From NCBI GenBank assembly GCA_015039365.1, contig WION01000016.1, forward strand, positions 434,001 through 498,000: a DNA stretch of 64,000 nucleotides, in the 5' to 3' direction. The translations under genes were made by a program, and so were the position numbers. This document shows, in pieces, positions 1 to 12,393 of the stretch (position 1 is the first letter of the stretch; every line of letters begins with the position of its first letter). Source of the stretch: Amanita rubescens (lineage: Eukaryota; Basidiomycota; Agaricomycetes; Agaricales; Amanitaceae). The notes below the pieces were generated by a model, which saw only the letters and a list, made by a program, of their open reading frames with translations, searched no databases and had not been told where the DNA came from.

Positions 1-1
1 G

Positions 2-850
2 CTTTCAATTGATGATCTTTATCTCCCACATAAGGCTTTACAAGCCCTCACCCAATCTAATCCCGGAAACCGTCTTTTACATGGGCGCGGCCAACCGGGT
101 ACACATGATGTAGACCTGGGTCTCCGCATTTTCAGTGCACTTACGGAATGCCAATCTAATGTTGAGCTACCTCGGTTTGATAAGAGTCTTCACAATGGCG
201 AAGGCGATAGGCTGCCTATGGATGGTAGCGGCATCACAATTCGACAACCACCTTGTCTTGACGTTGTCATTTTGGAGGGATGGTTTGTTGGATTTTATCC
301 AATCACAACGGAAGAGCTGGAACAAAAATGGCGAGATACTTGGGCGAAGGAGAGCATTGTTCTCGGTATTGGTGAACTAGCAGGGAAGAGTCAAGTCATG
401 CAACTCAATGAGCTTCTCGACCATTATGTGAAGTTGTGGGGTTACCTCGATACCCTTGTTAAAGTCAGCGATATTTTACTTAAACTGAAAGCGACATTCA
501 TGACGATTGCTTCATAGCTTGCCCCGAAGTTGGAACTATCACCAGAGAATCCGTCGCAATATTCCATTATTTACAAATGGCGTCTTGAACAGGAGCACTA
601 TATGAAGGCCCATAATGGCGGAGTAGGCATGAGCGATGATAAAGTCAAGACGTCAGTCTCTACCACATAACTGTTACCTCCAAAGAACTTACCTTCAGTT
701 AGGTTTGTTGATCGATATATACCTGGATATGTATTCTTTGGTGATGTGATGACCAAAAATACCGTACATCCCAGCGCCAGATGGGTCGGCAAAGGCTTGA
801 AAATATTGCTGGATGATACCCGAGAGATGGTGGATTGCACTACGTTCTGA
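2..850 (+). CDS. Glycerate-kinase-type P-loop kinase, C-terminal part
   Basis: Left-truncated by the window edge. Three exons are read: 2-463, 518-651 and 703-850, with GT-AG introns of 54 and 51 nt that keep the frame. The fragment holds the SIDDLYLP segment, a conserved LEGWFVGF block (Walker-B-like region) and the C-terminal FVDRYIPGYVFFGD block typical of the yeast Tda10/plant D-glycerate 3-kinase family. These enzymes phosphorylate D-glycerate; whether fungal members do so in vivo is less certain. The N-terminal Walker A lies outside the window. The family call rests on motif recognition; the substrate is inferred. Confidence 0.8.
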
Positions 851-1199
851 CGTCATAACTGCTGTCCGACGTAGTTTCTCGTGGTACAGGCTTGCCGACA
901 AGGAGCAGATTCCACAGCAAGCGACTTTTTGTATTCTACGTATGGCTGGTTCATTCGTCAACTACGCAGTTGCGTATTCTCCGCAAATGTGAATAATAGC
1001 CAAGCCAACCTGTCCTCGGTTACAATAATATTGCTGGTTCAACTATTATGACATGGAGACGCGTCACGGAATGTTTCGCCTGTACAGCCAGTGGCTGCGC
1101 ACCAACGCGTGCAATACCGACACTGAAAAAAGTTCGGCCGCCGTGTAAACCTCTTGGCAAGGCGCAGTATTTTGCAGCGCGTCGCACCCCACACGTTTG

Positions 1200-2340
1200 A
1201 TTCCATTCTTTTATTGATGTGCATGTCCGCCTCACGCCCGCTTATGCCCGCTTGTTCCGCGCGTCCGACCGATTTTGACCAGAAAGTGAGCCGAGAAATC
1301 ATTATAGAATTCTTACCTAAACATCCGACGGAAGCTGCAAGCATACGTACTCCATATTGTTAGTGAGCTCCATCTGCTCCATTCCATTCATATTTTTCAA
1401 AGATCACCCGGTCCCTGACAGACAACGTTGTTTTGAAGGTCTAGAGCGCAACACGTGGATTAAGCTCTTGCATTCTCTCTGAAGTTTACTATTCCGATTA
1501 TCGCGCCTCCTGTCTTTGTTATCTCTGACGCAACTCCTCGAGTTTGTCATGTTGGATGGGGACGTTAAGCATCTCTGCTGACTATATTGAATCCCTGTGT
1601 TCAGTAAGCGGTAGGGACAGTCCGCCCGTTACCAGCGGGAAGGGGATGGCCCGGACACGTTTGCACATACCTCCGCTGCATAGCGCTGGTGACTATTTAA
1701 GGTGGTTTGATGGTATCAGAATCGATCACGGTCCCAAAGATATCCGTATGGAGAGAGCTGAAAACCCAGGTACTAGCTCTAAGAGGGTCCTACCGACGAT
1801 TAGCTGGCCAACTAATCTCAGCATCCATGTCACGGCATTTCATTTCAACTGCACGGCGATTTCCAGAACTCGTGGAATACTTGGATGTGGCCTTTGCAAA
1901 TGTCGTTGAGGATGGCTGGAGTTATCAGATATGCGCGGTGAAGCGTTTGAGAAGCTTTTTTTTCGCAGCGGATCATAGACCTACGTGGCGAGGAGACACG
2001 AAGCAGCAGAAATGTTACTCTTAAAAGTGTCCGCGCGGGCAGGTCATGGCCCGAGGACTGGGTAGCTGGATTCTACCATGTTTTCATTCCGCCCCTAATT
2101 GGATTGGCATCTGACCCTGCAAATACAGATAGCGCCGAATTATCCAGGACGTAGGCATACTAACAGTCGGTTCCTCGGCCAGGCTTGACGCCGGACAGAT
2201 CTATAATGTGGGTCCCTGAAGTTCACCGAGGTGCCGAATTTGGATCCGTGTTGGCAAACTCCCGAGGCTCGGATATTAGGCAACCATATTATCTTGTTTT
2301 CATCAATAACATCGCCTCTGTCAAGCGAGTCTTGATCTAA
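1200..2340 (+). pseudogene. Probable decayed protein gene, family not recognised
   Basis: Stretches that look coding are scattered over three forward frames. One runs about 1707-1950 and includes RRFPELVEYLDVAF and VVEDGWSYQ. Another, about 1970-2154, includes DLRGEETRSSRNVTLK and WPEDWVAGFYHVF. A third, about 2220-2340, includes EVHRGAEFGSVLANSRGSD and ends in TAA. I could not join them with good splice sites, and the switches near 1960 and 2150-2215 look like small indels. The protein-like composition suggests a gene that has lost its reading frame, but a multi-exon gene with unusual introns cannot be excluded. I do not recognise the family. Confidence 0.35.
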
Positions 2341-3660
2341 ATATCATTGCGATTCTTCTCACAGGTTATGGGAGCGCAGTGGCTTCCAAAAATCGGTAAA
2401 ATACCACGTGCAGATGCCAAGTTAGAACAGTGGTTGGTTCTGGGGAAGAATACATAGACGCATGGGTACTTTACAAAGAATTTGACCGTATAAAGTGAAT
2501 GGAGATACCGTGGTATCTTGTGGGTGTAGTGACCCATTTCTGTCGCAAGGCAGTGCGCGCCCATCTGTTTTAAATATCTCAACATGACTTACTTCAGGGT
2601 GCGTGATACGTCTTGGTAGCACCTTTTCTCTCCTCGTCAAGTTTGGTATGTAGCGGAAACGTTTTGTCGATCAATTATGCGTGGGAATAGTCATCATTGA
2701 ACGTTGAAAAGCTGGGGAAACGAGGACAACGAGTTAAACGGCATAATAGTGGCGCGGGCATCGGTGATGTGTTTTCGCTGCCTGATGAAAAACATGGACA
2801 TAAGAGGGTGACACGGATGCCATACGCATATCATTTGGGCTATTGACAGAAAAAAAACACAGCTTGTCGCATTGTTTCCCATAAATGTGCCCCTCTTCTT
2901 TGTGAGTCACTTTATAGTAAAATCTGGCAGTTGGTTATTGTTTAATGTACGGTTGTTATCTTTCGTTGATCTCCTAGAAGGGTCGCGTTGGAGCTATGAA
3001 AGTTCTATTTGTCAATAGCACCAATGCGCAGGTCAATAGCGGTGCAGAATTGGAGAACCAGAATGGATGAATCACAATGGTATGCAGGTAAACTCGGGAA
3101 CTGCGTATGAAGCGCAATTGTCGGGACACCCCAACATAATAATCGCCAAGCCACAACATTGATGGGGCGCTGATACACAGCCCCGGTGATGTCGATGAGG
3201 CGCGCAGTTATACATCTAGGGGGTATACGAGTCGGGGCAACCAGGCAGAAGGCTCGCTTAATTCGAACGGAATGCGCGCGCACGCCAGCAGAGACTCGGG
3301 GATCCAGGGCTGCAAGTGTGGGGAAGCCACGAGGCATATCAAAAATGAAAAGTTAGTTGTAATTGTATGGAATAGACAATACAGGGCGGGATGCATGCAA
3401 GCAATGCGCGGAGAATAGGTAATAAGGTGCTATGGCAAGCAAGTCGGTGAAGCTGAAGCGGAAGGGCAGTGCAAACAGACAGAGCCGAAAGGGGAAAGGG
3501 GCGAGTTGAGCTAGTTCGACTTGACAAAAACTTTTTCTTGCCATTTTAAGACGAAGTGAAAAAATAGCGAATCGTGTGTTGGTGATTACCTACTTATAAC
3601 AGCTGGTCCGATGTCCTCCCTAAGCCTACTTCCCTCCAGCTTTTTATCGTCACGTTACCA
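2341..3660. other. Intergenic stretch upstream of the cyclin gene
   Basis: No gene is supported here. Minus-strand open frames at about 3005-3544 lack splice logic and family resemblance. The part nearest the cyclin gene (about 3340-3560) is purine-rich on the plus strand and may hold promoter elements, but I see no defined site. Confidence 0.4.
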
Positions 3661-4708
3661 ATGCCAGTTGTACCCCCAGGCGCTGCTCATGACGTCCCAC
3701 GAAAGTCGGTTAACCTCACTAATGCTCCCCGTTCCCGCTCTTACCCGACCATCGTATGTTTTTTTCCCATCCCTCTGCCACACACAACTCAGCCTCCTCT
3801 AGCCTACAGTGCAGCAGCCTGTCACTCCACAGCTGCAAAAAGATCCGTTTTACGGTCACGAATCCGTCGCTCGTCTTAGTGCACGATTCATTACATTCCT
3901 CTTCACCTGCCCCGAGCACCCCCCCTCCTCGCATACCCAACAACCGAAATTACCGCAATTTATTGCGTACGCGCTCCACCGCACAAAACTACATCCCTCG
4001 GTAGTGTTCGCAGGTCTCGTCCTTTTACAGCGACTCAAGGCGCGATTTCCGTCCGCGAAGGGATCGTCGGGGCATAGATTATTTATTTCCGCTTACATGA
4101 TCGCCTCGAAGGTGATTTGTGACGACACCTACTCAAACAAATCTTGGACGATCGTTGCGCAGGGCCTATTCACACTGAGGGAGATCAATCAGATGGAGCG
4201 CGAAATGTGCTCGTACCTCGACTGGGAGCTAAACGTCGACAGCGATACGATGGCGCGCTTCGAACGTGCCGTGAAGAAGGACTTTTCTCAGCAGCAAGAA
4301 TCGTACCCCACTTATCCCGTCGAAATGGTTTCCAAGCGCGCTACCAGGGCAGCTGCCTCGACCTCTGCAACGCCTATACCCGAGCCGAACTCGACTACCA
4401 GTCCGATACCCGTATTTTCCCAACAACGCAACGCTTCTCCATCGAAACCGAGTTCTCAAACGCCCTCGCGGAGCAATTCGACGTGGTCCAGCCCGAACTC
4501 CTCCGACCCCGATACCCCACCTGCGACCTACTCCAATTCCACTTCTCCGGCCTCGTCCGCGTCACCGACAACGCCAACCAGCATGGACGAGTATAACCCG
4601 AAGATCCAGGGCGCCGAGCTATCGCCACATTTTGCACTAGCCGAGGTGCAACCGCCAATACAAATAAAAGAAAAAGTCTTCGCCATCGCTATCCCGGCCG
4701 TCTGGTAA
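3661..4708 (+). CDS. Pho85-type (PCL) cyclin
   Basis: Two exons, 3661-3753 and 3803-4708, are joined by a 49-nt intron (GTATGT...CTCTAG) that preserves the frame and supplies an ATG; the long second exon alone has no ATG start. The protein is about 332 aa. Its cyclin box spans roughly residues 70-180, with VVFAGLVLLQRLKARFPS, HRLFISAYMIASKVICDD and the helix EINQMEREMCSYLDWELNVD, the usual PCL1/2-like signature. The C-terminal half is Ser/Thr/Pro-rich and low complexity, probably a phosphorylated or unstable tail. It is expected to activate a Pho85/CDK5-type kinase in cell-cycle, polarity or nutrient control. The family call is firm; the partner is inferred. Confidence 0.88.
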
Positions 4709-4739
4709 ACACCACTCTCACCGCGTTCAACGATGTCAA

Positions 4740-7180
4740 TTGTCACCCGGAATATGTATCATTTCGCACGCATGCACATATACCCCCGCATATCAAGCCA
4801 ATATGGACCAACAAGCATTGTACACCGTCCCTCGTTTACATGGATTAAATTTTTTATTTTAATTTGTGGTTCTTTACATATTTTCTACCTAATGTATAAA
4901 CATACTAGACAATGTTACAATGATCAGCTGAGCTGACATGTCTATGAGAAGCGAGTTCCCGGGTGCGTTGCAACTTGCAACGCTGGCAATCAGTTACACT
5001 GCAAATCGTATCAACTGCCGCTGTGGTGAACGTTCTAATCAGAATCACACGTGACATTGATGATACGCTCAACCGCTTCCTGTGTTTTACATTCGCACCA
5101 CTTGTCCGAAGATAACCCTGGTCTGGGGCGTGGCCCGATTTTCCGAAACTGAGCCAGATGATTAACGTCAACACGACTCCGTCTGTAGGTAAAGTTCCCA
5201 GTCAACAGGCGTGTAGTGCGGAAATTTCAAACACGAGTTCGACTAATGGAAAACGGAAAAGCGGCAGGCCCAACGGACCTGCGACCTCAGTGGAGAAGTA
5301 TCATGAGACCCTTTCTGTGGCTTGTGGCGACGAGAATAGGCGAGACCTCAAGCTCCGCTGTCACTGCACTTGAGGGGAACAAATGCGTATTACAGGCGCA
5401 CTAGATCGCCGTGTCATGTGCGGGTGGAGAACTGTGCCCTTCCAAGATGGATTGACAACTGCAATAGACCTCCACGGTCAAATGATCCACGGACAGGTTT
5501 CCAGGCTTCTCCGTCAACCATCTCCCTCGTGTTGGCGTCACTATCGCCCGACGAAGCCTTGAGGCAACTTTTGCCTCGTGGTGATTGCAATGGTAAGTTA
5601 TCGGCACCGGATCATCTTACCCGATCCGTTCTAATCAAAGCACTCATTCGCTAAGAATCGCCATAACTGTATGACACGAGGTTGGTGCTGCCTGGAGCCT
5701 CCCTCAATTGCACCGCGATGTTGGTCTGGACTTACTCGGTTGCGATTTCGCCCGAGAAGCAGCTGTGGAGATAAAGCAAGCATGTTAGGCGATTTCCAAA
5801 CGAAATAAGGTTGAAACATAAGATTGTCGACACGTTCCGGTCTATCGTCATAGCGCAATGACCGCATTTTACGGGTGCACTAAAAGCCGGGATGGGCGAG
5901 AACAATCTCGGTGGCTCGGTGATGTTCAAATCGACAAAGAGACTTTAGCACTGCTTCGGGTCTGGCCCTTGTCCCGTGTCCGTAGACCATCTTTGCATCC
6001 GTCCCCGAGCGCGTCAAATTTACGCCTTGTCAGTCGGAGGCATGGCTGTTCAATCCAGAGCGGAATTCGGTGTATCTCTCACCGCAATATTGATGTCAAA
6101 TGAATCGGATCAGTTCATTTGTTTCAGTTCATTCCACGTTGCGCTATTCCCCATCTGAACCGGCATTTGGTAAGGCAATAATTCAGTATCAGATAATGTG
6201 AGCATACTTTTCTCAGTTTAGATGTGAAGAACTGTCGTAATCCTTAGCGTGGCACGCACGAGTTTGCCATGCATCCTCAGCGATCAAGGACATCGCGGAC
6301 TGTCATAGAATGAACGTGGACATATTTGGTATGCAAGACTTTCGATCACGATCGAGTAGTACTAAGCGCGCTTCGACTATCTTAAGGTGAACGGGCGTCT
6401 ATAATGTGACTTTTAAGGCAGGCTGGGGAATGCACGATATCGCTCAAAAACATATAACCTTCTTTCCATTTGATAAGGTTATCAAGAACGTAACAATACT
6501 TCGTCATGGGACAAACGTGGTTAACGTTGTTCTCGCGGGTTTACTCAACTAGAACAACATGTACGGGAAATGAACTCGGGGAACATCACACTTTCTCCCA
6601 GCGTCGGCGTCAATCTGACGGGTATATATGGACCCATAGCACACTTTCGCAAATACATGTCTACAAGGGTTTCTGATGAAGCGAAGTGTGCTAGCGGTCT
6701 CATTTGACAGCTTCTATTCACATTTCCGCATGTCTTCACAGTTGAAGAGCATTTCTGGAGCCAACTGAGATTAGGTCGACTGAGCTGTTCTACCGGGACA
6801 GATGCCGGCTTGCGACCACCAACATCGTGTGCGATAGCGAATAATCAATCATTCATCATTGGCAGTTGATGTTGAATTAGCTATGCTGTTTTCGAATGCA
6901 GAGAACTTGAGGTCCCGAGTCATCACATAGGTGGACCTGACTTGATTAGGTCTCATGCGTTACTTCAACAGCTACCCTGTTACTACAGGCACAGGATCAC
7001 AAGAAGTGTACGCCTTTCTGAGGAAAATGTTATCAGGCTCCTGTAGCGCAGCCTTACTGTTCAGACCCTTGATGCAATTGTCCTGTATGTTTGATGATGA
7101 GAAAACAGCCACAATCGAGAACTTACCTGTGAACGGGGTCAGGGACAAAATAAATACTTGTCGAATATGGGAAAAACAAT
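4740..7180. other. About 2.4 kb without a supported gene
   Basis: Only short open frames occur (for example 5158-5660 and 5858-6160), without convincing splice continuity or recognisable motifs. A stretch around 4995-5115 reads as a moderately hydrophobic peptide but stops and cannot be extended. I see no repeat, transposon terminus or RNA gene. It may contain decayed sequence. Confidence 0.4.
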
Positions 7181-7261
7181 TGCATTAAGGGGGAATCGAA
7201 CCCCCGGCGGGTCGAAGTTACCTATTGGCAACGACCCAGGTTACCACTACCCCATTAATGC
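7181..7261 (-). tRNA. tRNA-Gly(GCC) with 10-nt intron
   Basis: Read on the minus strand, the acceptor stem GCATTAA pairs with TTAATGC followed by discriminator A. The D stem GGGT/ACCT, anticodon stem GGTCG/CGACC and T arm GGGGG-TTCGATT-CCCCC all fold. The anticodon loop begins TTGCCA, giving anticodon GCC, and is lengthened to 17 nt. This fits a 7-nt loop interrupted by a 10-nt intron one base 3' of the anticodon, the canonical eukaryotic position. The mature tRNA would be 71 nt with a 4-nt variable region, as usual for tRNA-Gly. It lies about 120 bp upstream of NAB2 on the opposite strand. Confidence 0.92.
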
Positions 7262-7377
7262 CTTGTATAACTGTTATTCAGTCTCAGATTTAACATATGA
7301 GTCAGACCCGTTGGGAAAATGAGTCGGAGATCGAATCGCTTTCTCAGCAGTGACGCCTCTACTTCAACCCAACAAAT

Positions 7378-9532
7378 ATGGCTTTTGGTTTAACCATTGG
7401 CACTGAACGAGCGGCTATTCTTCAGGTATGTGGCGCATTCATTTGCATCCATTCTTTTTCTAATGCACATCGATAGAAATCCATTCAAGATGAACTCACA
7501 AGGCGGGGTTACAGTCAGGATGCAGGTACAGTTCACGTTCACTGCATGCGGGTTACGTCTTACAATTTTTTAACAGACCCTGTTATGGCTGAATACATAA
7601 CTATTATGATCATCAACAACAAAACAGCAGGTCTGTAAACGTCTAGTCAATTATACAATTTGCGCTCATTCATAATTTTTAGTGCAAATCACAAGCGAGC
7701 TAGAAGATCGTGCGTTTTTCACCATAACCTATCCTAGTATTGCCTCGTGCTGACATATGGCTTCGCGATAGTGATAGGGAGTGATTTCGGTACGTTGAAC
7801 AATCTGGAACGTCATGGAATGACCTAACCGTTTCTGTATGCAGACTCGAGTTTTACTGATTGGCTGTTTCTTGAAGCAGCCAAGGGAGCTCCAGGGTCTG
7901 ATGAGCCTGCGCAGGTTAGCCCACCTTCCAACGAACCGACCGAAGGCATCGTGCCACCGGAAGCGCCACCGCAGGTATCTGACTCATCGCGTCGAACGCC
8001 AACCGCAGCCCGTAATGGCATCTACCAGCAAGCTATTTCTCAGGCGATCCCATCCGCCTCGACTGGTCAGAAAAGGCGAGCTGACGGTCGGTCTCCGTCA
8101 CCGGGTCTCCCGAACAAATCGAGACGGATGGACCTGCCGACCGCACCTCGTGCCATGCAGCGTGATTCAGGTGGAGGGTCGCAATCAGGTTCAAGGAGCT
8201 TGTTGGACCGAGTCGGGGGACCGGCCGGACGGAATCCAACGAATCAGAAACATGACGAAATCCAGGCGCGAATTGACAATATCGTTAATAACGCGCCTGA
8301 AAGTAACATGGTGATGGGCGGTGGCTTCCCCATGAATGGGATGGAAATGAATCCCATGGCGGCAGCAAATATGGCAAATCCTTTATTGCTGCAGGAGATG
8401 ATGATGAACCAGATGTCGTTGATGGCACAGATGGCGTCGTCGATGGGAATGCTGAATCCAGCCACAGGGCAATTCGTTACGCCTGGTTTCCCTATGCAGG
8501 GTGTTATGCCACAGGATATGGGGATGTTCCCAGGAGGTATGAATAATCCTATGCAAGGTCCAATGGGGATGGTAAACGGGCGAGGCAGAGGTGGCGGAAG
8601 GGGAGGCAGAGGATCTGGCAGAGGTAGAGGCGGTCCTTCTGGGCCATCTACACCGAGGGCTTCAGAAGTACCATCCGAGATCCCGAGCCCTACTAAACAA
8701 CCCGCCGTCATTGCTGCGCCAACACCAATACCTGCTACGCCTATTGTTCCTATCCCTTCAGTTGCACCGACTATTACCGCCACATCTCAACAGCGGATAC
8801 CTTATGCGGTGCCGGAACGCCCACAGTCGCCTACTTTGTGTAAATATGGGCTCAAATGTACCAATCCCCATTGCCGGTATTCTCATCCTTCGCCTGTTGC
8901 TACAGCCGAAAGTGGCGTTGTTCTCAGCAATGAAGCTTGCGAGAAGGGAAAAGACTGCAAAGACAAAGATTGCATTAAGGCCCACGTCAGCCCTGCTGCT
9001 CTACACCCACCAGGTAGGGCATAAGTTATTTTGTTACTTTCATAACTCACCATTCCCCATAGCCGAGCAAGCACCACCGCCGGCACCCTCGCATGCTTTA
9101 AATCCGCATACGTCTCCAATACCTTGTAGATTTGGGGCTGCTTGTACAAGACAGAATTGCTCCTTCGCCCATCCATCACGAACACATTTTGTGCAGCCAT
9201 GTAAATTCGGCGCTGCTTGCACTCGCGCGACTTGCCCATATCAACATCCTGAAGGTCGTACGTTACCTTCAACATTCCACCGTGGCTTGTCTACGAACGC
9301 GCCCCTGGTAACCGTTCAGACACCAGAGACCGGATCGATGGGGGTAGCGAGCCCACACAAGAGCGTGGTGTTCAACAGTCTCGGTCCGGGAGCAGGTGTG
9401 AAGGAAAAGCTGGAGCAACAAATGAGAGAGATCCAGGAGAAGAAGAACGAGGCAGAGAAGGCTGTCAAGGAAGCAGAAGCTGCGGCCGCTAAAAAGAAAG
9501 ACGATTCGAAACCAGTCGCTATCACCGTCTAG
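7378..9532 (+). CDS. NAB2: Nab2-type poly(A) RNA-binding protein
   Basis: Seven exons are read: 7378-7425, 7477-7525, 7577-7630, 7683-7709, 7772-7789, 7844-9013 and 9063-9532. All introns are GT-AG and phases agree. The N-terminus (IQDELTRRGYSQDADPVMAEYITIMIIN, then LEDLIGSDFDSSFTDWLF) is the PWI-like fold of Nab2/ZC3H14. A Met-rich segment and an RGG box (about 8581-8635) follow, then at least four C-x5-C-x4-C-x3-H zinc fingers: CKYGLKCTNPHCRYSH, CEKGKDCKDKDCIKAH, CRFGAACTRQNCSFAH and CKFGAACTRATCPYQH. The tail is a charged coiled coil. Nab2 binds poly(A) in the nucleus, controls tail length and supports mRNA export. The 18-nt and 27-nt exons are notably short. Confidence 0.93.
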
Positions 9533-9920
9533 ATGCTCCCACATGTTGCAACGGGAGCCCTCAAATCACGCCAAGTCGTTGCATGAACAGTTCACCTTAC
9601 ATGGCACCTGTAAACTTTCTCCAACCGCTCCGATACTTAAGATATGTAATCGCTTCTCATTGTAGTATTCTCATTCTTGCGCCTCGTTCTCCTTTCCGAT
9701 CCTGCGGTTGCAGAAAGGTGTTATTTGCTATTATATATCTTACACCCAAATCACCAATTCGCTTTCCCACTAAACACATAGCTACATAGTTGGTCTGGAT
9801 GGAGTGTAACAGAGGTTCACCCTGCTGAGTGGTCTGAAAATGTCAGCCATTCACGCATTGCTTTAGATCCAAACGTTCGATGTAAGAAAATCAAATTGGA
9901 GATACATGGATGGATGGCCT
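9533..9920. other. Convergent 3' regions of NAB2 and the ATPase gene
   Basis: This 388-bp gap separates two genes that end toward each other. It presumably holds both 3' UTRs; no further feature is seen. Confidence 0.5.
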
Positions 9921-12353
9921 CTAAGATATTCTATTGCCATCCTTGTCTACCCACAATCTAATCCTGTCCCCATTACCAATGTCTTTGAACTGCAGGATCC
10001 GTTAGTAGAATGCTTACTCGATTTTGATCACATACAGTCAATTCCCGAGTTCTATGCAAACTCTCGATCTCGTCAATGCGGGCCCTGACATTGTCCAGCA
10101 ATTCGTCGAAGCCCTCTTCCTCCACCACTTCACATGCAGCATGTAGAATCAGCATGGAGTTTGGACGTACGTTGAAATCAGTCTGTATAAAATATTATAA
10201 GTCAACAACGTTATGACATTCTTAGCACGCACATCGATGGAAACAATGTTCAATTGGTCCAGTTCTGGAAGACCGTCAGTTCATATTCATAGCTGCGGGT
10301 ATTGGGACTACCTTCCAGGAAATCGGCTCGAGTCATGATACGTCTACATTTCCACTGCCAACGTCAACGGAACCGCAACCAAAAATGATTCTGATCAAAC
10401 TTACATATGGAATCACAGGTAATGGAAGTTCGGCATTATCAGGATCAACAAAACCTGCTTTAATCGCCTCCTCGCGTTCCTTGATTTGTTCTTGCCTCAG
10501 CTTGGCAAACTCGCGAAGGAGAAGCCAAGAACAAGAGCTCCATTTTTGCTAGAAAGCGGTATTGTTAAGAACTTGGTTTGACTCAGTTTGAAACATCCTC
10601 TTACTTCGTCCATCACATCATCGTCACAGTCAGGGATCAAACCTGCAATATATGTTGTAGAGTTGCAATAATAGCACAGGAAAGAAGACGGACCAGTTTG
10701 ACTGAGTAACCATTCCTTTTCTTTCGCTACAAGGTGTTTTGCCTTGTCAAGCATGTCTTTGGATCTTGAAACCTAAGCCCGGCGACTGCGTGAGTCGGGT
10801 CACTGGAAAAATTCTGATCCTTACTTGGTTCAGGTACGAGAGCCGACCGCCAACAAGGGAGACCACTTTTTTAAATTCTTCTTCGCTGGCATGATCAAGC
10901 TGCGAATGTGATCTTAGATAGGAAGTGGCTTGTAATGCCTCCTCTTCTTTCAAGTCCGAGATCGACATGACCTATACTCGTTGTGAGATTCGGGTCGCGT
11001 AAAGGAGACTAAAGTTGTCGTACAGTCATTCGACTTGCATTCTTGCCTGAACTTCGCGTCAAATTCCGAACCGAAATGCACAAAGTTAAAAATCGTACGC
11101 ATTACATGGAATGGCCAAAAGGCATCGCTGCACAATTCGTTGAATAAGAGTAGATAAGAAGCATACCACTTACGAGCTAAAAACTAAGGTAACGATACCT
11201 GGGGGACATGAGATGCATAGAGGCGCGAACTTGACTACATACCACTAGCGGCCCACGCTTCTGCATTCTGTTGAAGCTGAAGAAGAATACTGCGACCCTC
11301 CTCGTCATTTTTGAAATGGTGCACGTTATTTATGACCAAGACTAGAGGTTTGTTTCTTTTCCGAACACAACGAAGAGCGACTTTTTCTAACTTGTTCAAG
11401 GCTGGCACGAGGTTAGAATATGTTAAGACGGATTATTGGGAAGCGAACCTCTTTCGATGTCGAGGCGGGGTCCACCTGTCCGATGTCGTTTCTTAGTCCC
11501 GCGTAGAGCCACGAGAATGGCAAATACCTTCTCTGGGATCCCTTCTCTGAAACAAACCGGTTTGCGAATCCTCAAAAAACTCGAAATTCAATGCCTTGCC
11601 AAGTCTCAGACGAAATACTTCAAGGTCAGGGTGAGCTTCGCACACGGAAACCCCATCAGCCTGGCAAGTTGCCATCGCGTCCAAGATCATTGTCCCTTTC
11701 CCTGTACCCTGGAATATTCATTTAATTTCAAGTTCATAATGTTTTAAGGAAGACTAGCCTTAGGGCCAAGTAGCATATAATAGTGACCCGCTTCTTGACC
11801 ATGAATAATATTGTCTATGGCACCTTGCTCTTTACGGCTCAGTCTACTGGTCCAAGAGGCGTCAACATCGTCTTCTTCGGAGTGTTTGATATGATGGGTT
11901 GCCAGTTCGAGGGCAGGATCGTAGCCAGGAGCGAATGCTTTCTCCATCTAGGTGAAAACCCGCTTGCGAATGAGGACGAGCATTTCTGTGGTTAATAACT
12001 TACTTGATTCAATACATTCCACTTGTACCATTGCAGATACCCGATCCCACCAACGAAAACTAAACTAAACATATCAGCGAATGAGGCCTGAGGAAGGAGT
12101 CTCCGTGCTTGCCTACACCAATGCCAACGAGCGTAGCAAAGATTGTGTCCGTCAGAGGCGCATTCGTGATGCTACTACCTCCAGCCAGTGAACCACCAGG
12201 TCCCCCTTGCACGACGCTTTGAGCGGGGGTCACCGATGAGTCTTCCGAATAGAAGCGTCTTGTGGGAGGATGCTTGACATGTATTGCCAGCAACGGAAGT
12301 TTACTAGAAGGACGACGCGACAGAAGAATCAAACGATTCATCACAAACATCAT
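9921..12353 (-). CDS. Mitochondrial P-loop (AAA-like) ATPase with membrane anchor
   Basis: A multi-exon minus-strand gene. The first exon (12353-12117) gives a basic, Arg/Ser-rich leader (MMFVMNRLILLSRRPSSKLP) typical of mitochondrial import, followed by a hydrophobic segment (LVFVGGIGYLQWYKW). The Walker A is GPKGTGKGT, then come an ATPase core (VLVINNVHHF as Walker-B-like strand) and an acidic helical C-terminal domain. The last exon is 9989-9921 after a clear GTATGT...CTAAC...TGCAG intron. It probably sits in the inner membrane with the ATPase outside the bilayer; substrate unknown. Two oddities: the intron at 11709-11758 has a GC donor (AAG|GCTAGT), and the first intron is only 29 or 41 nt in any frame-preserving model, so that boundary is uncertain. 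It starts only 41 bp downstream of the next gene's stop codon. Confidence 0.75.
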
Positions 12354-12393
12354 TTACGCAGCAAACGTTGTCAATAAACCAACAATGTATGTT

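Noticed and set aside
3005..3544. Overlapping minus-strand frames upstream of the cyclin gene
   Set aside because: No motif, no splice continuity, and several frames open at once because the strand is purine-rich; treated as intergenic.
8244..8783. Long minus-strand open frame of 179 codons
   Set aside because: It is the antisense shadow of the Met/Gly-rich and RGG region of NAB2; composition and position are fully explained by the sense gene.
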